Below are positions 19,631 through 29,178 of a stretch of 64,000 bases of DNA, piece after piece. The notes below the pieces were generated by a model. That model was not told the origin of the DNA. It did not search any database and worked only from the letters and a program-made list of their open reading frames with translations. This DNA comes from Kitasatospora phosalacinea (GTDB lineage: Bacteria; Actinomycetota; Actinomycetes; Streptomycetales; Streptomycetaceae). The stretch lies in NCBI RefSeq assembly GCF_000716545.1, contig NZ_JNWZ01000017.1, positions 95,858 through 159,857 of the forward strand, written 5' to 3'. The position numbers and the translations under genes are program-made. Numbering within the stretch: position 1 is the first letter of the stretch; every line of letters starts with the position of its first letter.

Positions 19631-20629
19631 ATGACCACACCCACCGAGACCTCGGGTCCGGCGTCCGGGGCGCAGCCTGACGGCGCGTCAACTCCAGAGC
19701 CGGACAAGCAGATCGAGGGCCGCTCGCCGGGCCGCATCGCCTGGAGCCGGCTCAAGCGCGACAAGGTCGCGCTGGCCGGCGGCGCCGTCGTGGTGCTGCT
19801 GATCCTGGCGGCGGTCTTCGCCCCGGTGCTGACCGCGCTGTTCGGACACCCGGTCGACGAGCCCCACCCGGACCAGATCAACCCCGACCTGGGCCTGCCC
19901 AAGGGCGCGTTCGGCGGCATCAGCGGCGACTTCCTGCTCGGCGTCGACCCGACCTTCGGCCGCGACGTGTTCTCCCGGATCGTCTACGGCGCGCAGATCT
20001 CGCTGCTGGTGGCCTTCCTGGCCGCCGCGCTGTCGGTCTGCATCGGCGTCGTGATGGGCATCATGGCCGGCTACTTCGGCGGCTGGGTGGACTCGGTGAT
20101 CAGCCGGGTCATGGACGTCCTGCTGGCCTTCCCGCAGCTGCTGTTCAGCATCGCGCTGGTCTCGGTGATGCCCAACGAGCTGCTCGGCCTGGGCGACACC
20201 GGTGTGCGAGTGGCGGTCCTGGTGACCGTGATCGGCTTCTTCGGCTGGCCGTACATCGGACGCATCGTCCGCGGCCAGGCCATGTCGCTGCGCGAACGCG
20301 AGTTCGTGGACGCCGCCCGCAGCCTCGGCGCGGGGCGCGCGCACATCCTGTTCCGCGAACTGCTGCCGAACCTGACGGCGCCGATCCTGGTCTACGCGAC
20401 CCTGATCATCCCCACCAACATCCTGAACGAGGCGGCGCTCAGCTTCCTCGGGGCCGGCGTCCGGCCGCCCACCCCGTCCTGGGGGCAGATGCTCTCGGAC
20501 GCGGTCGGGATCTACCAGGCGGATCCCACGTACATGGTGGTCCCCGGTCTCGCCATCTTCATCACCGTGCTCGCCTTCAACCTCTTCGGTGACGGCCTGC
20601 GTGACGCTCTCGACCCCAAGGGCAACTGA
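19631..20629 (+). CDS. dppC: Peptide ABC transporter permease, DppC type
   Basis: A 332-residue inner-membrane permease of a dipeptide/oligopeptide importer. After a polar N-terminal tail (about 45 residues) come membrane segments, the first being LAGGAVVVLLILAAVFAPVL. The cytoplasmic EAA loop that docks the ATPases is EFVDAARSLGAGRAHILFREL. It is unusual in being the first gene of its operon, ahead of the binding protein, where DppB or the binding protein normally leads. The stop is 28 bases before the binding-protein ATG. The long untranslated region upstream may carry control signals. Confidence 0.93.
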   Translation: MTTPTETSGPASGAQPDGASTPEPDKQIEGRSPGRIAWSRLKRDKVALAGGAVVVLLILAAVFAPVLTALFGHPVDEPHPDQINPDLGLPKGAFGGISGDFLLGVDPTFGRDVFSRIVYGAQISLLVAFLAAALSVCIGVVMGIMAGYFGGWVDSVISRVMDVLLAFPQLLFSIALVSVMPNELLGLGDTGVRVAVLVTVIGFFGWPYIGRIVRGQAMSLREREFVDAARSLGAGRAHILFRELLPNLTAPILVYATLIIPTNILNEAALSFLGAGVRPPTPSWGQMLSDAVGIYQADPTYMVVPGLAIFITVLAFNLFGDGLRDALDPKGN

Positions 20630-20657
20630 GCCCGCAACTCTGGAGGTTCCCCAACCC

Positions 20658-22427
20658 ATGAAGCGAAACAGGACGCTCGCGGCCGCCGCGCTGGTGGCCA
20701 CCCTCGCCCTCACCACGGCCGCCTGCGGCGGGTCCAAGGGCGGCGGTTCCGGGGGCGACAAGGCCGACGGCTCGAAGGCCGGCTTCAACGCCGCGGCCGA
20801 GAAGGTGGTGAACCCGTCCGACAAGAAGGGCGGGACCCTGGAGATGTGGACCACCACCGACGTGGACTCGCTCGACCCCGGTCGCGCGTACTACGCCTCG
20901 GTGTGGAACTACGAGCGCTTCTACACCCGCACCCTGCTCGCCTTCGACGGCAAGCCCGGCAAGGACGGCCTGAACCTGGTCCCCGACCTGGCCTCCGCCA
21001 AGCCGGAGATCTCCGCCGACGCCAAGACCTACACCTTCAAGCTGAAGCCCGGCCTGAAGTTCGAGGACGGCTCGGTCATCACCTCGAAGGACGTCAAGTA
21101 CGGCATCGAGCGGATCTTCGCGCAGGACGTCATCTCCGGCGGCCCGACCTACCTGATCAACGAGCTGGACCAGGGCCAGGGCTACAAGGGCCCCTACACC
21201 GACTCCGACCCGGACAAGCTCGGCCTCAAGTCGGTCCAGACCCCGGACGACACCACGATCGTCTTCACCCTGGCCAAGCCGAACTCCGACTTCCCGTACC
21301 TGCTGGCCATGGGCTCCGCCGCCCCCGTCCCGCAGAAGCTGGACACCGGTGCCCAGTACGGCCAGAAGCCGGTCTCCTCCGGCCCGTACAAGTTCAAGTC
21401 GGTCGAGCCCGGCAAGGGCTACGAGCTGGTCCGCAACGAGAACTGGGACCCGGCCTCCGACCCGTTCCGCAAGGCGCTGCCGGACGTCGTCAAGCTGACC
21501 GTCACCACCAACGCCGACGACATGGACGCCCGCCTGCTGGCGAACACCGCCGACCTCGACTGGGCCCAGACCGGCCTGTCGCAGGCCGCCCAGGTCAAGG
21601 TCCTCCAGGACCAGGCGCTCAAGGCCAACACCGACGACCCGTACAACGGCTTCATCCGGTACGTCTCGCTCGTCCCGGCGGTCGCCCCGTTCGACAACGT
21701 GCACTGCCGCAACGCGGTGCTGTACGCGGCCGACACCACCGCGCTGCAGACCGCCCGCGGCGGCTCGGTCTCCGGCTCGCTGTTCGGCTCGATGCTGCCC
21801 CCGAACATCCTCGGCTCCGACGACTACGACCCGTTCGGCCTGACCAAGGGCAAGCCGAACATCGAGAAGGCCAAGGAGGAGCTGAAGGCCTGCGGCAAGC
21901 CGGAGGGCTTCAAGACCACCATCGCGGTGCGCGGCAACAAGCCGAAGGAGGTCAACTCCGCGGTGGCCCTGCAGACCGCGCTCAAGGCGGCCAACATCGA
22001 CGTCACCGTCGACCAGTACGACGGCAAGCTGATCTCCTCGGTCATCGGCGCGCCCGACGTGGTCAAGTCCAAGGGCTACGGCCTGATCGTGATGGGCTGG
22101 GGCGCCGACTACCCGACCGGTTCCGGCTACCTGCAGCCGCTGGTCGACGGCCGCTTCATCACCAGCAACGGCAACAACAACTACTCCGAGATCAACGACC
22201 CGGAGATCAACGGCTGGTTCGACCAGGCCGCCCAGCAGACCGACCCGGCCAAGGCCGCCGAGTTCTACAAGAAGATCAACCACAAGGCCATCGACGGCGC
22301 CTACTACCTGCCGATGGTCGCCGACAAGGCCCTCAACTGGCGCAACCCGCGCCTGACCAACGTCTACATCACCGACGCCTTCGGCGAGGTGGACTTCCAG
22401 GCGCTCGGCGTCTCCGACGGCAAGTGA
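20658..22427 (+). CDS. dppA: Peptide ABC transporter substrate-binding lipoprotein
   Basis: A 589-residue family 5 extracellular solute-binding protein anchored by a lipoprotein signal (LALTTAACGG). The family pattern is visible: DSLDPGRAYY, PDLASAKPEISADAKTYTFKLKPGLKFEDG, VKYGIERIFA and VGWG-like VMGWGADYPTGSGYLQPLVDG. It binds peptides, or similar small solutes, outside the membrane and delivers them to the DppB/DppC channel. ATG 20658 has TGGAGG upstream. It lies between the two permease genes in the order C-A-B-D-F. Ligand specificity cannot be judged from sequence. Confidence 0.93.
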   Translation: MKRNRTLAAAALVATLALTTAACGGSKGGGSGGDKADGSKAGFNAAAEKVVNPSDKKGGTLEMWTTTDVDSLDPGRAYYASVWNYERFYTRTLLAFDGKPGKDGLNLVPDLASAKPEISADAKTYTFKLKPGLKFEDGSVITSKDVKYGIERIFAQDVISGGPTYLINELDQGQGYKGPYTDSDPDKLGLKSVQTPDDTTIVFTLAKPNSDFPYLLAMGSAAPVPQKLDTGAQYGQKPVSSGPYKFKSVEPGKGYELVRNENWDPASDPFRKALPDVVKLTVTTNADDMDARLLANTADLDWAQTGLSQAAQVKVLQDQALKANTDDPYNGFIRYVSLVPAVAPFDNVHCRNAVLYAADTTALQTARGGSVSGSLFGSMLPPNILGSDDYDPFGLTKGKPNIEKAKEELKACGKPEGFKTTIAVRGNKPKEVNSAVALQTALKAANIDVTVDQYDGKLISSVIGAPDVVKSKGYGLIVMGWGADYPTGSGYLQPLVDGRFITSNGNNNYSEINDPEINGWFDQAAQQTDPAKAAEFYKKINHKAIDGAYYLPMVADKALNWRNPRLTNVYITDAFGEVDFQALGVSDGK

Positions 22428-22543
22428 CCTGACCTCCCCGCTCGTCCGCACCGCTAGTCCGAAGGGCAGGTGAAGGCCCTGCCGAGCCGGCCGCGGCGCC
22501 CCCACCGGGGCGCCCCGGCCGGCCCGCGGCAGGGCCGACCGCA

Positions 22544-23542
22544 GTGCTCGTGTATCTCGTCAGGCGACTGGTCAACGTCGTCTTCATGCTGTTGGTGGTC
22601 GCCGCGGTGACCTTCGGCATCTTCTTCATGGTGCCGAAACTGACCGGGACCGACCCCGCGATGCTCTACGTGGGCAAGATCGCGGACAAGGCGGCGGTCG
22701 AGGGCATCCGCCACAAGATGGGCCTCGACAAGTCGATCATCGAACAGTTCTGGCTCTTCCTGCGCGGGGTGTTCGCCGGCCGCGACTACAACGCCGGCGT
22801 CGACATGACCCACTGCGCGGCCCCCTGCCTGGGCTACTCGTTCAAGACCGAGCAGGCGGTCTGGCCGCTGCTGCTCAACCGGGTCGGCGTCGACATCTCG
22901 CTGGCCGTCGGGGCCTCCGTGCTCTGGCTGGTGTTCGGCACCGCCACCGGCGTCATCTCCGCACTGCGCCGCGGCACCACCCTGGACCGCGTCACCATGA
23001 CCGTCGCGCTGGCCGGCGTCTCGCTGCCGATGTACTTCACCGGCCTGGTCGCGCTCGCGGTCTTCGTCAACCAGCTCGGTTGGTTCCCCAACAGCTACAC
23101 CGACTTCGCGGACGATCCGGTCTCCTGGTTCCAGGGGCTGGTGCTGCCCTGGGTGACCCTGGCGTTCCTGTTCGCCGCGACGTACGCCCGACTCAGTCGG
23201 GCCACTTTGCTGGACGTCCTCGGCGAGGACTACATCCGCACCGCGCGGGCCAAGGGCCTCAAGGAGCCGGTGGTCATCGGCAAGCACGCCATGCGCTCCA
23301 CGCTGACCCCGATCCTGACCATCTTCGGCATGGACCTCGGCGGTCTGCTCGGCGGCGCCGTGCTCACCGAGAAGACCTTCAACCTGCGCGGACTCGGCTA
23401 CGAGGCGGTCACCTCGATCCAGTCCAGCGACCTCCCGGTGATCATGGGCGTGACCCTGTTCGCCGCGTTCTTCATCGTCATGGCCAACCTCGTGGTTGAC
23501 CTGCTGTACGCCGTCGTCGACCCCCGGGTGAGGCTGACATGA
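22544..23542 (+). CDS. dppB: Peptide ABC transporter permease, DppB type
   Basis: A 332-residue permease starting at GTG 22544. It begins LVYLVRRLVNVVFMLLVVAAVTFGIFFM, the usual first membrane helix of DppB. The EAA loop is DYIRTARAKGLKEPVVIGKHAMR. A loop near residues 80-110 carries two Cys (THCAAPCLGY) outside the membrane, which might form a disulfide. The stop overlaps the next ATG (ATGA, 23539-23542), so it is coupled to dppD. Confidence 0.93.
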   Translation: MLVYLVRRLVNVVFMLLVVAAVTFGIFFMVPKLTGTDPAMLYVGKIADKAAVEGIRHKMGLDKSIIEQFWLFLRGVFAGRDYNAGVDMTHCAAPCLGYSFKTEQAVWPLLLNRVGVDISLAVGASVLWLVFGTATGVISALRRGTTLDRVTMTVALAGVSLPMYFTGLVALAVFVNQLGWFPNSYTDFADDPVSWFQGLVLPWVTLAFLFAATYARLSRATLLDVLGEDYIRTARAKGLKEPVVIGKHAMRSTLTPILTIFGMDLGGLLGGAVLTEKTFNLRGLGYEAVTSIQSSDLPVIMGVTLFAAFFIVMANLVVDLLYAVVDPRVRLT

Positions 23543-24585
23543 GCAACACCGACAAGCCTTTCCTGTCCGTCCGCGACCTGAAGGTGCACTTCCCCACCGA
23601 CGACGGACTGGTCAAGTCCGTCAACGGGCTCAGCTTCGACCTGGAGCGCGGCAAGACGCTCGGCATCGTCGGCGAGTCCGGCTCCGGGAAGTCCGTCACC
23701 TCGCTGTCGATCATGGGCCTGCACCGCACCGGCACCAAGCGCGGCGCCCCGCGGATCTCCGGCGAGATCTGGCTGGACGGCGAGGACCTGGTCGCCGCCA
23801 GCGCCGACCGGGTGCGCAAGCTCCGCGGTCGGAAGATGGCGATGATCTTCCAGGACCCGCTGACCGCGATGCACCCCTACTACACGGTCGGCGCCCAGAT
23901 CGTCGAGGGCTACCGGGCCCACCACCCCGGCGCCTCCAAGAAGGAGGCCCGCAAGCGCGCGGTCGAGATGCTCGACCGGGTCGGCATCCCGCAGCCCGAC
24001 AAGCGGGTCGACAACTACCCGCACGAGTTCTCCGGCGGCATGCGCCAGCGCGCCATGATCGCGATGGCGCTGGTCAACGACCCCGACCTGCTGATCGCCG
24101 ACGAGCCGACCACCGCGCTCGACGTCACCGTCCAGGCGCAGATCCTCGACCTGATCCGCGACCTGCAGAAGGAGTTCGGCTCGGCGGTCGTCATCATCAC
24201 CCACGACCTGGGCGTGGTCGCCGAACTCGCCGACGACATCCTGGTGATGTACGGCGGCAAGCCGGTCGAGCGCGGCCCCGCCGCCACCATCTTCGAATCC
24301 CCCGAGCACCCCTACACCTGGGGCCTGCTCGGCTCGATGCCCCGCCTCGACCGGGAGCTCCAGGACCGGCTGATCCCGGTCAAGGGCACCCCGCCGAGCC
24401 TGATCAACGTGCCGTCCGGCTGCGCGTTCCACCCGCGCTGCCCGTACGCCGAGCTCACCGGCGGCCGCTCCGTCAGCGAGGTGCCCGCGCTGGCCGAGGC
24501 CGCGCCCCGGCACCACGCCGCCTGCCACCTGCCGATCGCCGAACGCCACCGGATCTTCACCGAAGAGATCGCGCCCCGGCTGTGA
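23539..24585 (+). CDS. dppD: Peptide ABC transporter ATPase, DppD type
   Basis: A 348-residue ATPase. Walker A is [10 protein letters not shown]-loop [12 protein letters not shown], signature [15 protein letters not shown], Walker [13 protein letters not shown], switch THDLGVV. The oligopeptide transporter C-terminal domain ([22 protein letters not shown]) carries the family Cys residues, often an iron-sulfur-like site in this subfamily. It pairs with the next ATPase to power the importer. Confidence 0.94.
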   Translation: MSNTDKPFLSVRDLKVHFPTDDGLVKSVNGLSFDLERGKTLGIVGESGSGKSVTSLSIMGLHRTGTKRGAPRISGEIWLDGEDLVAASADRVRKLRGRKMAMIFQDPLTAMHPYYTVGAQIVEGYRAHHPGASKKEARKRAVEMLDRVGIPQPDKRVDNYPHEFSGGMRQRAMIAMALVNDPDLLIADEPTTALDVTVQAQILDLIRDLQKEFGSAVVIITHDLGVVAELADDILVMYGGKPVERGPAATIFESPEHPYTWGLLGSMPRLDRELQDRLIPVKGTPPSLINVPSGCAFHPRCPYAELTGGRSVSEVPALAEAAPRHHAACHLPIAERHRIFTEEIAPRL

Positions 24586-24613
24586 GCACGTACCACCCAT
24601 TTGGAGAGCAGCG

Positions 24614-25663
24614 ATGACGGACAGTCAGGCGGCGGTGCCGCAGCTCGCGAAGGTGCCCGCGCAGGCGCCCGGGCCCGACCGCGAACCCCTGCTGAGGGTC
24701 ACCGGACTGACCCGGCACTTCCCGGTCACCAAGGGACTGCTGAAGCGCCAGGTCGGCGCGGTGCGGGCGGTCGACGGCATCGACTTCGAGGTCAACGCCG
24801 GCGAGACGCTCGGCGTGGTCGGCGAGTCCGGTTGCGGCAAGTCCACCATGGGACGCCTGGTCACCCGGCTCGACGAACCCACCGGCGGCACCGTCGAGTT
24901 CGAGGGCACCGACATCACCCACCTGGGCGTCGCGGCGATGCGGCCGTACCGGCGCGACATCCAGATGATCTTCCAGGACCCGTACTCCTCGCTGAACCCC
25001 CGGCACACCATCGGCACCATCGTCGGCGCGCCCTTCCGGCTCCAGAAGGTCGCCACCGAGCACGGGGTCAAGCGGGCCGTCCAGGACCTGCTGGAACTCT
25101 GCGGACTCAGCCCCGAGCACTACAACCGCTACCCGCACGAGTTCTCCGGCGGCCAGCGCCAGCGCATCGGCATCGCCCGCGCCCTGGCCCTGCGCCCCAA
25201 GATGATCGTGGCCGACGAGCCGGTCTCCGCGCTGGACGTCTCCATCCAGGCCCAGGTGGTCAACCTGCTGGACGACCTCCAGAAGGAACTCGGCCTCACC
25301 TACCTGATCATCGCGCACGACCTCTCGGTCGTCCGGCACGTCTCCGACCGGGTCGCCGTCATGTACCTCGGCAAGGTGGTCGAGATCGCCGACCGGGACG
25401 CCCTGTACGCCCGGCCGATGCACCCCTACACCAACGCCCTGATGTCCGCGGTGCCGGTGCCCGACCCCCGCCGCAAGGAGCGCCGCGAGCGCATCCTGCT
25501 CACCGGCGACGTGCCCTCCCCGCTCAACCCGCCGTCCGGCTGCCGCTTCCGCACCCGCTGCTGGAAGGCGCAGGACGTCTGCGCGAGCCAGGAGCCGCCG
25601 CTCGCCACGGCGGCGGCGGGGCACCAGGTGGCGTGCCACTTCCCGGAGAACGCGGCCGAGTAG
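24614..25663 (+). CDS. dppF: Peptide ABC transporter ATPase, DppF type
   Basis: A 349-residue ATPase: Walker [11 protein letters not shown]-loop [13 protein letters not shown], signature [15 protein letters not shown], Walker [13 protein letters not shown], switch AHDLSVV. The C-terminal domain has [19 protein letters not shown] and WKAQDVC. GGAGAGCAGCG precedes ATG 24614. It is the last gene of the transporter operon and is followed by a 21-bp-stem hairpin. Confidence 0.94.
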   Translation: MTDSQAAVPQLAKVPAQAPGPDREPLLRVTGLTRHFPVTKGLLKRQVGAVRAVDGIDFEVNAGETLGVVGESGCGKSTMGRLVTRLDEPTGGTVEFEGTDITHLGVAAMRPYRRDIQMIFQDPYSSLNPRHTIGTIVGAPFRLQKVATEHGVKRAVQDLLELCGLSPEHYNRYPHEFSGGQRQRIGIARALALRPKMIVADEPVSALDVSIQAQVVNLLDDLQKELGLTYLIIAHDLSVVRHVSDRVAVMYLGKVVEIADRDALYARPMHPYTNALMSAVPVPDPRRKERRERILLTGDVPSPLNPPSGCRFRTRCWKAQDVCASQEPPLATAAAGHQVACHFPENAAE

Positions 25664-25677
25664 CGCCTCCGCCCGTC

Positions 25678-25723
25678 GCGAAGGTCCGCCGGGGGGAGTT
25701 CCCTCCCCCCGGCGGACCTTCGC
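25678..25723 (+). terminator. Terminator hairpin after the peptide transporter operon
   Basis: A perfect 21-bp stem (left arm 25678-25698, right arm 25703-25723) with a TTCC loop. There is no T tract. It follows the dppF stop by 14 bases. Confidence 0.85.
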
Positions 25724-25780
25724 CGTGCGCGCGGCGGCCCGAGTGGGGAGCCGACGGTGGCGGATGGCAGGGTGGGGCGC

Positions 25781-26692
25781 ATGCTGGAGATCACGGTGCG
25801 GGACGAGTCCGGTCGGGTGGGCGTGCGGGTCTCGGAGGACGAACTCCGGGCCTCGGTGCGGGACGTGGGACAGCGGAAGGGCTCCTTCCTGGTGCTCCAG
25901 CGCGTCCCCGACCTGCCGGACACCTACGCGCAGGCCTGCCCGGAGGACGGGGCGTGGACGGTCGAGTACCGGGACGGCGCGCAGTCGCGGCACTTCGGGG
26001 CGCGGGTGGGCGAGCCGGAGCGGGTCGCCGAGCTGCTGACCGGGTGGGCCCGGGGGGACGCGGACTGGGCGGCGGGGGAGGAGTGGGAGCGGATCGACTT
26101 CGGCCCGGACCCGGAGCCCGCGCCGCTGGAGCTGTCCGCGGAGGACGAGCGGATCCTGGTCGCCGAGGTGCGGCGGCTGCTGGTGGGCGGGTACACCACG
26201 CTGGCGCGGGCGGCCGAGGCCGCGCGGGAGTGCCTCGTGCGGGACGGGCACCGGCCGGTCGGTGCGGAGCAGGCCAAGCAGCTGGTCGACCGGATGTGGC
26301 TGGAGCGCGTCGCCGAGCAGCGCGGCTGGGTGGGCGAGACCGACCCGGAGCGGCTGTCCCGGGCGTTCGCCGCGCTGGAGGAGAGCGGGATCACCGCCCG
26401 GGAGAACTTCACCTGCTGCCGCACCTGCGGCAACAGCGAGATCGGCGCGGAGGACCCGGGGGCCCGCGGCTTCGTCTACTTCCACTCCCAGTGCACCGAC
26501 GGCGTGGCCGGGGGCGGAGACCTCTGGCTGCTGTACGGCGGCTTCGACGGTTCCGAGCGGACCACCGCCGCCGTCGGCCGGGAGGTCGTCGCGGCGCTGG
26601 CCGGGGCGGGTCTGACGGCCGTCTGGAGCGGGGAGCCGGGCGACGCGATCCGGGTGACCGGCCTGGACTGGCGGCGCCGGCTGGTCGGCTAG
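25781..26692 (+). CDS. DUF6891-like conserved protein
   Basis: A 303-residue soluble protein of unknown function. The second half (LLVGGYTTLARAAEAARE, NFTCCRTCGNSEIGAE, FVYFHSQCTDGVAGGGDLWLLYGGF) resembles actinobacterial proteins that I know as DUF6891. The CC-x2-C cluster and nearby Cys might bind a metal. ATG 25781 is chosen because AGGGTGGGG lies just upstream; GTG 25757 would add eight residues. No operon partner: a terminator precedes it and the next gene starts 131 bases later. Confidence 0.65.
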   Translation: MLEITVRDESGRVGVRVSEDELRASVRDVGQRKGSFLVLQRVPDLPDTYAQACPEDGAWTVEYRDGAQSRHFGARVGEPERVAELLTGWARGDADWAAGEEWERIDFGPDPEPAPLELSAEDERILVAEVRRLLVGGYTTLARAAEAARECLVRDGHRPVGAEQAKQLVDRMWLERVAEQRGWVGETDPERLSRAFAALEESGITARENFTCCRTCGNSEIGAEDPGARGFVYFHSQCTDGVAGGGDLWLLYGGFDGSERTTAAVGREVVAALAGAGLTAVWSGEPGDAIRVTGLDWRRRLVG

Positions 26693-26823
26693 GGGCGCTC
26701 CGCCCCCGCAGGTCAGGCTGTCCTTCGTCCGGCCCAGCCCCCGGCCCGAGCTGTTGCCGGGGGAGGGGGCGGTGCCTTGACTGGAGCGGAATGTCCCGGC
26801 TCCCGCGCGAGGGGTAGGTCACC

Positions 26824-27603
26824 ATGCTGTCGGCCCGCAGTCTGTTCCAGGAGATCCACGACGACGACCAGGCGTTCCGGCTGTTCTGCTCGATCGCCGC
26901 GAAGGGGGAGGACCAGGGCGGCTGGGAGAACGGCCGGATCGCCCGGCTGGTGCCCGATCCGGTGCTGGCGCCGAAGGTGGCCCGGCACGGCGCCGACGAG
27001 GACAAGCACGGCCGGATCTTCAAGGCGCTGATGCACAGGCGCGGCCTGGCCGAGCGGGACGTGCCGGACGACACCGACTACACGATGATCCTGGAGCGGC
27101 AGGGCATCGGCCTGGCGCACTCCCGGCTGCGCCGGGACGAGCCGCTGACCGAGCAGGACGTGATCACGTACCTGGCGCACAGCCGGGTGACCGAGCAGCG
27201 GGCCGCCGAGCAGATGCTGATGCTGAAGCGGATCTTCGGCGACCACCCGGAGCTGGGGCGGGCGGTGCGGATGATCTCCAACGACGAGGACAACCACCTG
27301 GCGTTCTGCCACGAGGAGCTGCTGCGGCTCGCGTACCAGGGGCACGGGCGGACGATCCTGGACACCCTGCAGACCACCGCCCGGGCGGAGATCCGCACCT
27401 ACCGGGACGTCAGCCTGGCGGTGATGGCGCACCTGGGGGAGCTGCTGCGCTGGCCGAGGGCGAAGTCGGCGGCGCTGGCGGCGGGCATCCACGCGGTGTA
27501 CGCGTACGAGCGGGCGGGCGGCTGGCGGCGGATGACCACGCTGAGGACGCCGGCCCGGCTGAACGCGCTGGGCGGGCCCGCACCGCACGAACAGTTCGCC
27601 TGA
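26824..27603 (+). CDS. Ferritin-like domain protein
   Basis: A 259-residue helical protein with regularly placed acidic and His residues that suit a diiron carboxylate site: GEDQGGWEN, HGADEDKHGRIF, SRVTEQRAAEQ and SNDEDNHLAFCHEELL. It is longer than ferritin itself and lacks a recognisable DNA-binding or reductase domain. Possible roles are iron handling or an oxygenase-type reaction; I cannot choose. A weak GGGGTAGG precedes ATG 26824. Confidence 0.7.
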   Translation: MLSARSLFQEIHDDDQAFRLFCSIAAKGEDQGGWENGRIARLVPDPVLAPKVARHGADEDKHGRIFKALMHRRGLAERDVPDDTDYTMILERQGIGLAHSRLRRDEPLTEQDVITYLAHSRVTEQRAAEQMLMLKRIFGDHPELGRAVRMISNDEDNHLAFCHEELLRLAYQGHGRTILDTLQTTARAEIRTYRDVSLAVMAHLGELLRWPRAKSAALAAGIHAVYAYERAGGWRRMTTLRTPARLNALGGPAPHEQFA

Positions 27604-27642
27604 CCGCCCGGCGACCGGGAGCGCGGGGGGACGGCGGCCGGC

Positions 27643-28317
27643 GTGCACACTGACCAGGTGACGTCCGAGATCTTCCCGCACAGCGTCCAGCAGGTCCTCG
27701 ACCTGGTGGGCATCTTCGTGTTCGCGCTGTCCGGCGGCCTGATGGCCGTCCGCAAGAACATGGACATCTTCGGCATCTGCGTGCTGGCCGAGGCCACCGC
27801 GCTGGGCGGCGGCATCCTGCGGGACCTGGTGATCGGGGCGCTGCCGGTGGCCGCGTTCACCAGCTTCGGGTACTTCCCCACGCCGCTGGTCGCCGGGGTG
27901 GTGGTGTTCTTCCTGCACCCCCAGGTGGAGCGGATCACCCGGGCGGTGATGGTCCTGGACGCGGCGGGCCTGGGCCTGTTCTGCGTCACCGGCACCATCA
28001 AGGCGCACACCTACGGCCTCGGCGCGATCCCCTCGGTGGCCTGCGGGATGCTGACCGCGGCGGGCGGCGGCGTGATCCGCGACCTGCTGGCGATGGAGCC
28101 GCCCTCGCTGCTGCGCTGGGACCGCGAGATCTACGCCGTCCCGGCGCTGGTCGGCTCGGCGGTGGTGGCGGTCCTGATCGGCGTCGGGCGGCTGACCCCG
28201 CTGAACGCCTCGCTGGCCGCCGTGGTCGCGTTCACCATGCGGATGCTGGCGCTCAAGTACGGCTGGCGCGCACCTCGTGCTTGGCACCGCAACGGTTCTC
28301 GCACCAGCGAGGAGTAG
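27643..28317 (+). CDS. Trimeric intracellular cation (TRIC) channel family protein
   Basis: A 224-residue membrane protein with about seven hydrophobic segments. The two repeated motifs of the TRIC/UPF0126 family are present: FALSGGLMAVRKNMDIFG, ATALGGGILRDLVIG and, in repeat two, GLFCVTGTIKAH, TAAGGGVIRDLL. Bacterial homologues conduct K+ or other monovalent cations. GTG 27643 is used; GTG 27658 after a CACACT motif could give a leaderless start. Its last 65 bases overlap the 3' end of the convergent IclR gene. Confidence 0.88.
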   Translation: MHTDQVTSEIFPHSVQQVLDLVGIFVFALSGGLMAVRKNMDIFGICVLAEATALGGGILRDLVIGALPVAAFTSFGYFPTPLVAGVVVFFLHPQVERITRAVMVLDAAGLGLFCVTGTIKAHTYGLGAIPSVACGMLTAAGGGVIRDLLAMEPPSLLRWDREIYAVPALVGSAVVAVLIGVGRLTPLNASLAAVVAFTMRMLALKYGWRAPRAWHRNGSRTSEE

Positions 28318-29074
28318 GCGAGCCGCCGTACGCCAGCGAGATCGCCTCGACCGTGCAGAGCAGCTCCGGCAGCAGTTTGCTCAGCTCGGTCACCGAGGCG
28401 ACCCGGACCGGGGCGGAGATCGAGCAGGCGGCGATGGCGGTGCCCTCGGTGCCGGCGATCGGGGCGGCGATGCAGTTCACCGACTCCTGGTACTCGGCCT
28501 GGTCCACCGCCCAGCCGCGCCGGCGCACCTCGGCCAGCTCGGCCCGGAACTCCTCGGGGCCGCGGATCGACTGCGGGGTGCGGGCCGGGAACTCCACCTC
28601 GGCGAGGAAGGCGGTGAGCTTCTCCGCGGGCAGGTCCGCCAGCAGCACCTTGCCCGCCGCGGTGGCCACCGCGGGGGCGCGCTTGCCGATCCGGCTGGCC
28701 TCGCCGAGCCAGCTGCGGCCGTGGTCCGGGTACTTCGCCTCGACCTTGTCGAGGTAGAGCACCTCGTCGCCCTCCAGCACCGACAGGTGCACGGTGTGCC
28801 CGTAGCGCTCGTTGAGCACCGCCAGGTACGGGGCGGCGACCTGCCGGATGTCGATGCCCTCCAGCGCCTGGTGGGCGAGCGCGAACAGCCGGCCGCCGAG
28901 CCGGTAGCGCTGGTCGGACTGCCGGTGGACGAAGCCGTGCTCCTGCAGGGTGCGCAGCAGCCGCAGCGCGGTGGACTTGTGCACGCCGATCCTCGCGGCG
29001 GCCTGCTCCAGCGATGCCGGGCCCTCGCCGAGCGACGCCAGGATGGTCAGCGCGCGGTCGACCGTCTGGGACAC
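28253..29074 (-). CDS. IclR-family transcriptional regulator
   Basis: A 273-residue regulator with an N-terminal winged helix ([36 protein letters not shown]) and the IclR effector domain ([54 protein letters not shown]). Start is GTG 29074. The final ~22 residues past the usual end (ISLAYGG) carry [12 protein letters not shown] and run into the TRIC gene. A TTGCA-N5-TGCAA operator-like repeat lies in the divergent gap to the cysteine desulfurase gene, so it may control itself and that gene. The effector is unknown. Confidence 0.9.
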   Translation of the reverse strand: MSQTVDRALTILASLGEGPASLEQAAARIGVHKSTALRLLRTLQEHGFVHRQSDQRYRLGGRLFALAHQALEGIDIRQVAAPYLAVLNERYGHTVHLSVLEGDEVLYLDKVEAKYPDHGRSWLGEASRIGKRAPAVATAAGKVLLADLPAEKLTAFLAEVEFPARTPQSIRGPEEFRAELAEVRRRGWAVDQAEYQESVNCIAAPIAGTEGTAIAACSISAPVRVASVTELSKLLPELLCTVEAISLAYGGSPTPRWCENRCGAKHEVRASRT

Positions 29075-29120
29075 GGCCCCTCCCCTCTCACAGCAGCGTG
29101 GCCGGAAGGCTAACGGCGCG

Positions 29121-29135
29121 TTGCAGAGGGTGCAA
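29121..29135. promoter_or_regulatory. IclR-type operator candidate
   Basis: TTGCA-GAGGG-TGCAA is a perfect 5-bp inverted repeat in the gap between the divergent IclR and cysteine desulfurase genes. IclR-family proteins often bind repeats of this size near their own gene. A TACACT -10-like element at 29163-29168 stands ten bases before the desulfurase ATG, which has no RBS. Confidence 0.4.
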
Positions 29136-29178
29136 TGGCCAAATCGTGACTCTTCGGCCGCCTACACTGGTTCCCGCT

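Noticed and set aside
19374..19634. Possible 86-residue gene in the peptide transporter leader
   Set aside because: No RBS, Pro/Thr/His-rich without motif, and it overlaps the dppC start.
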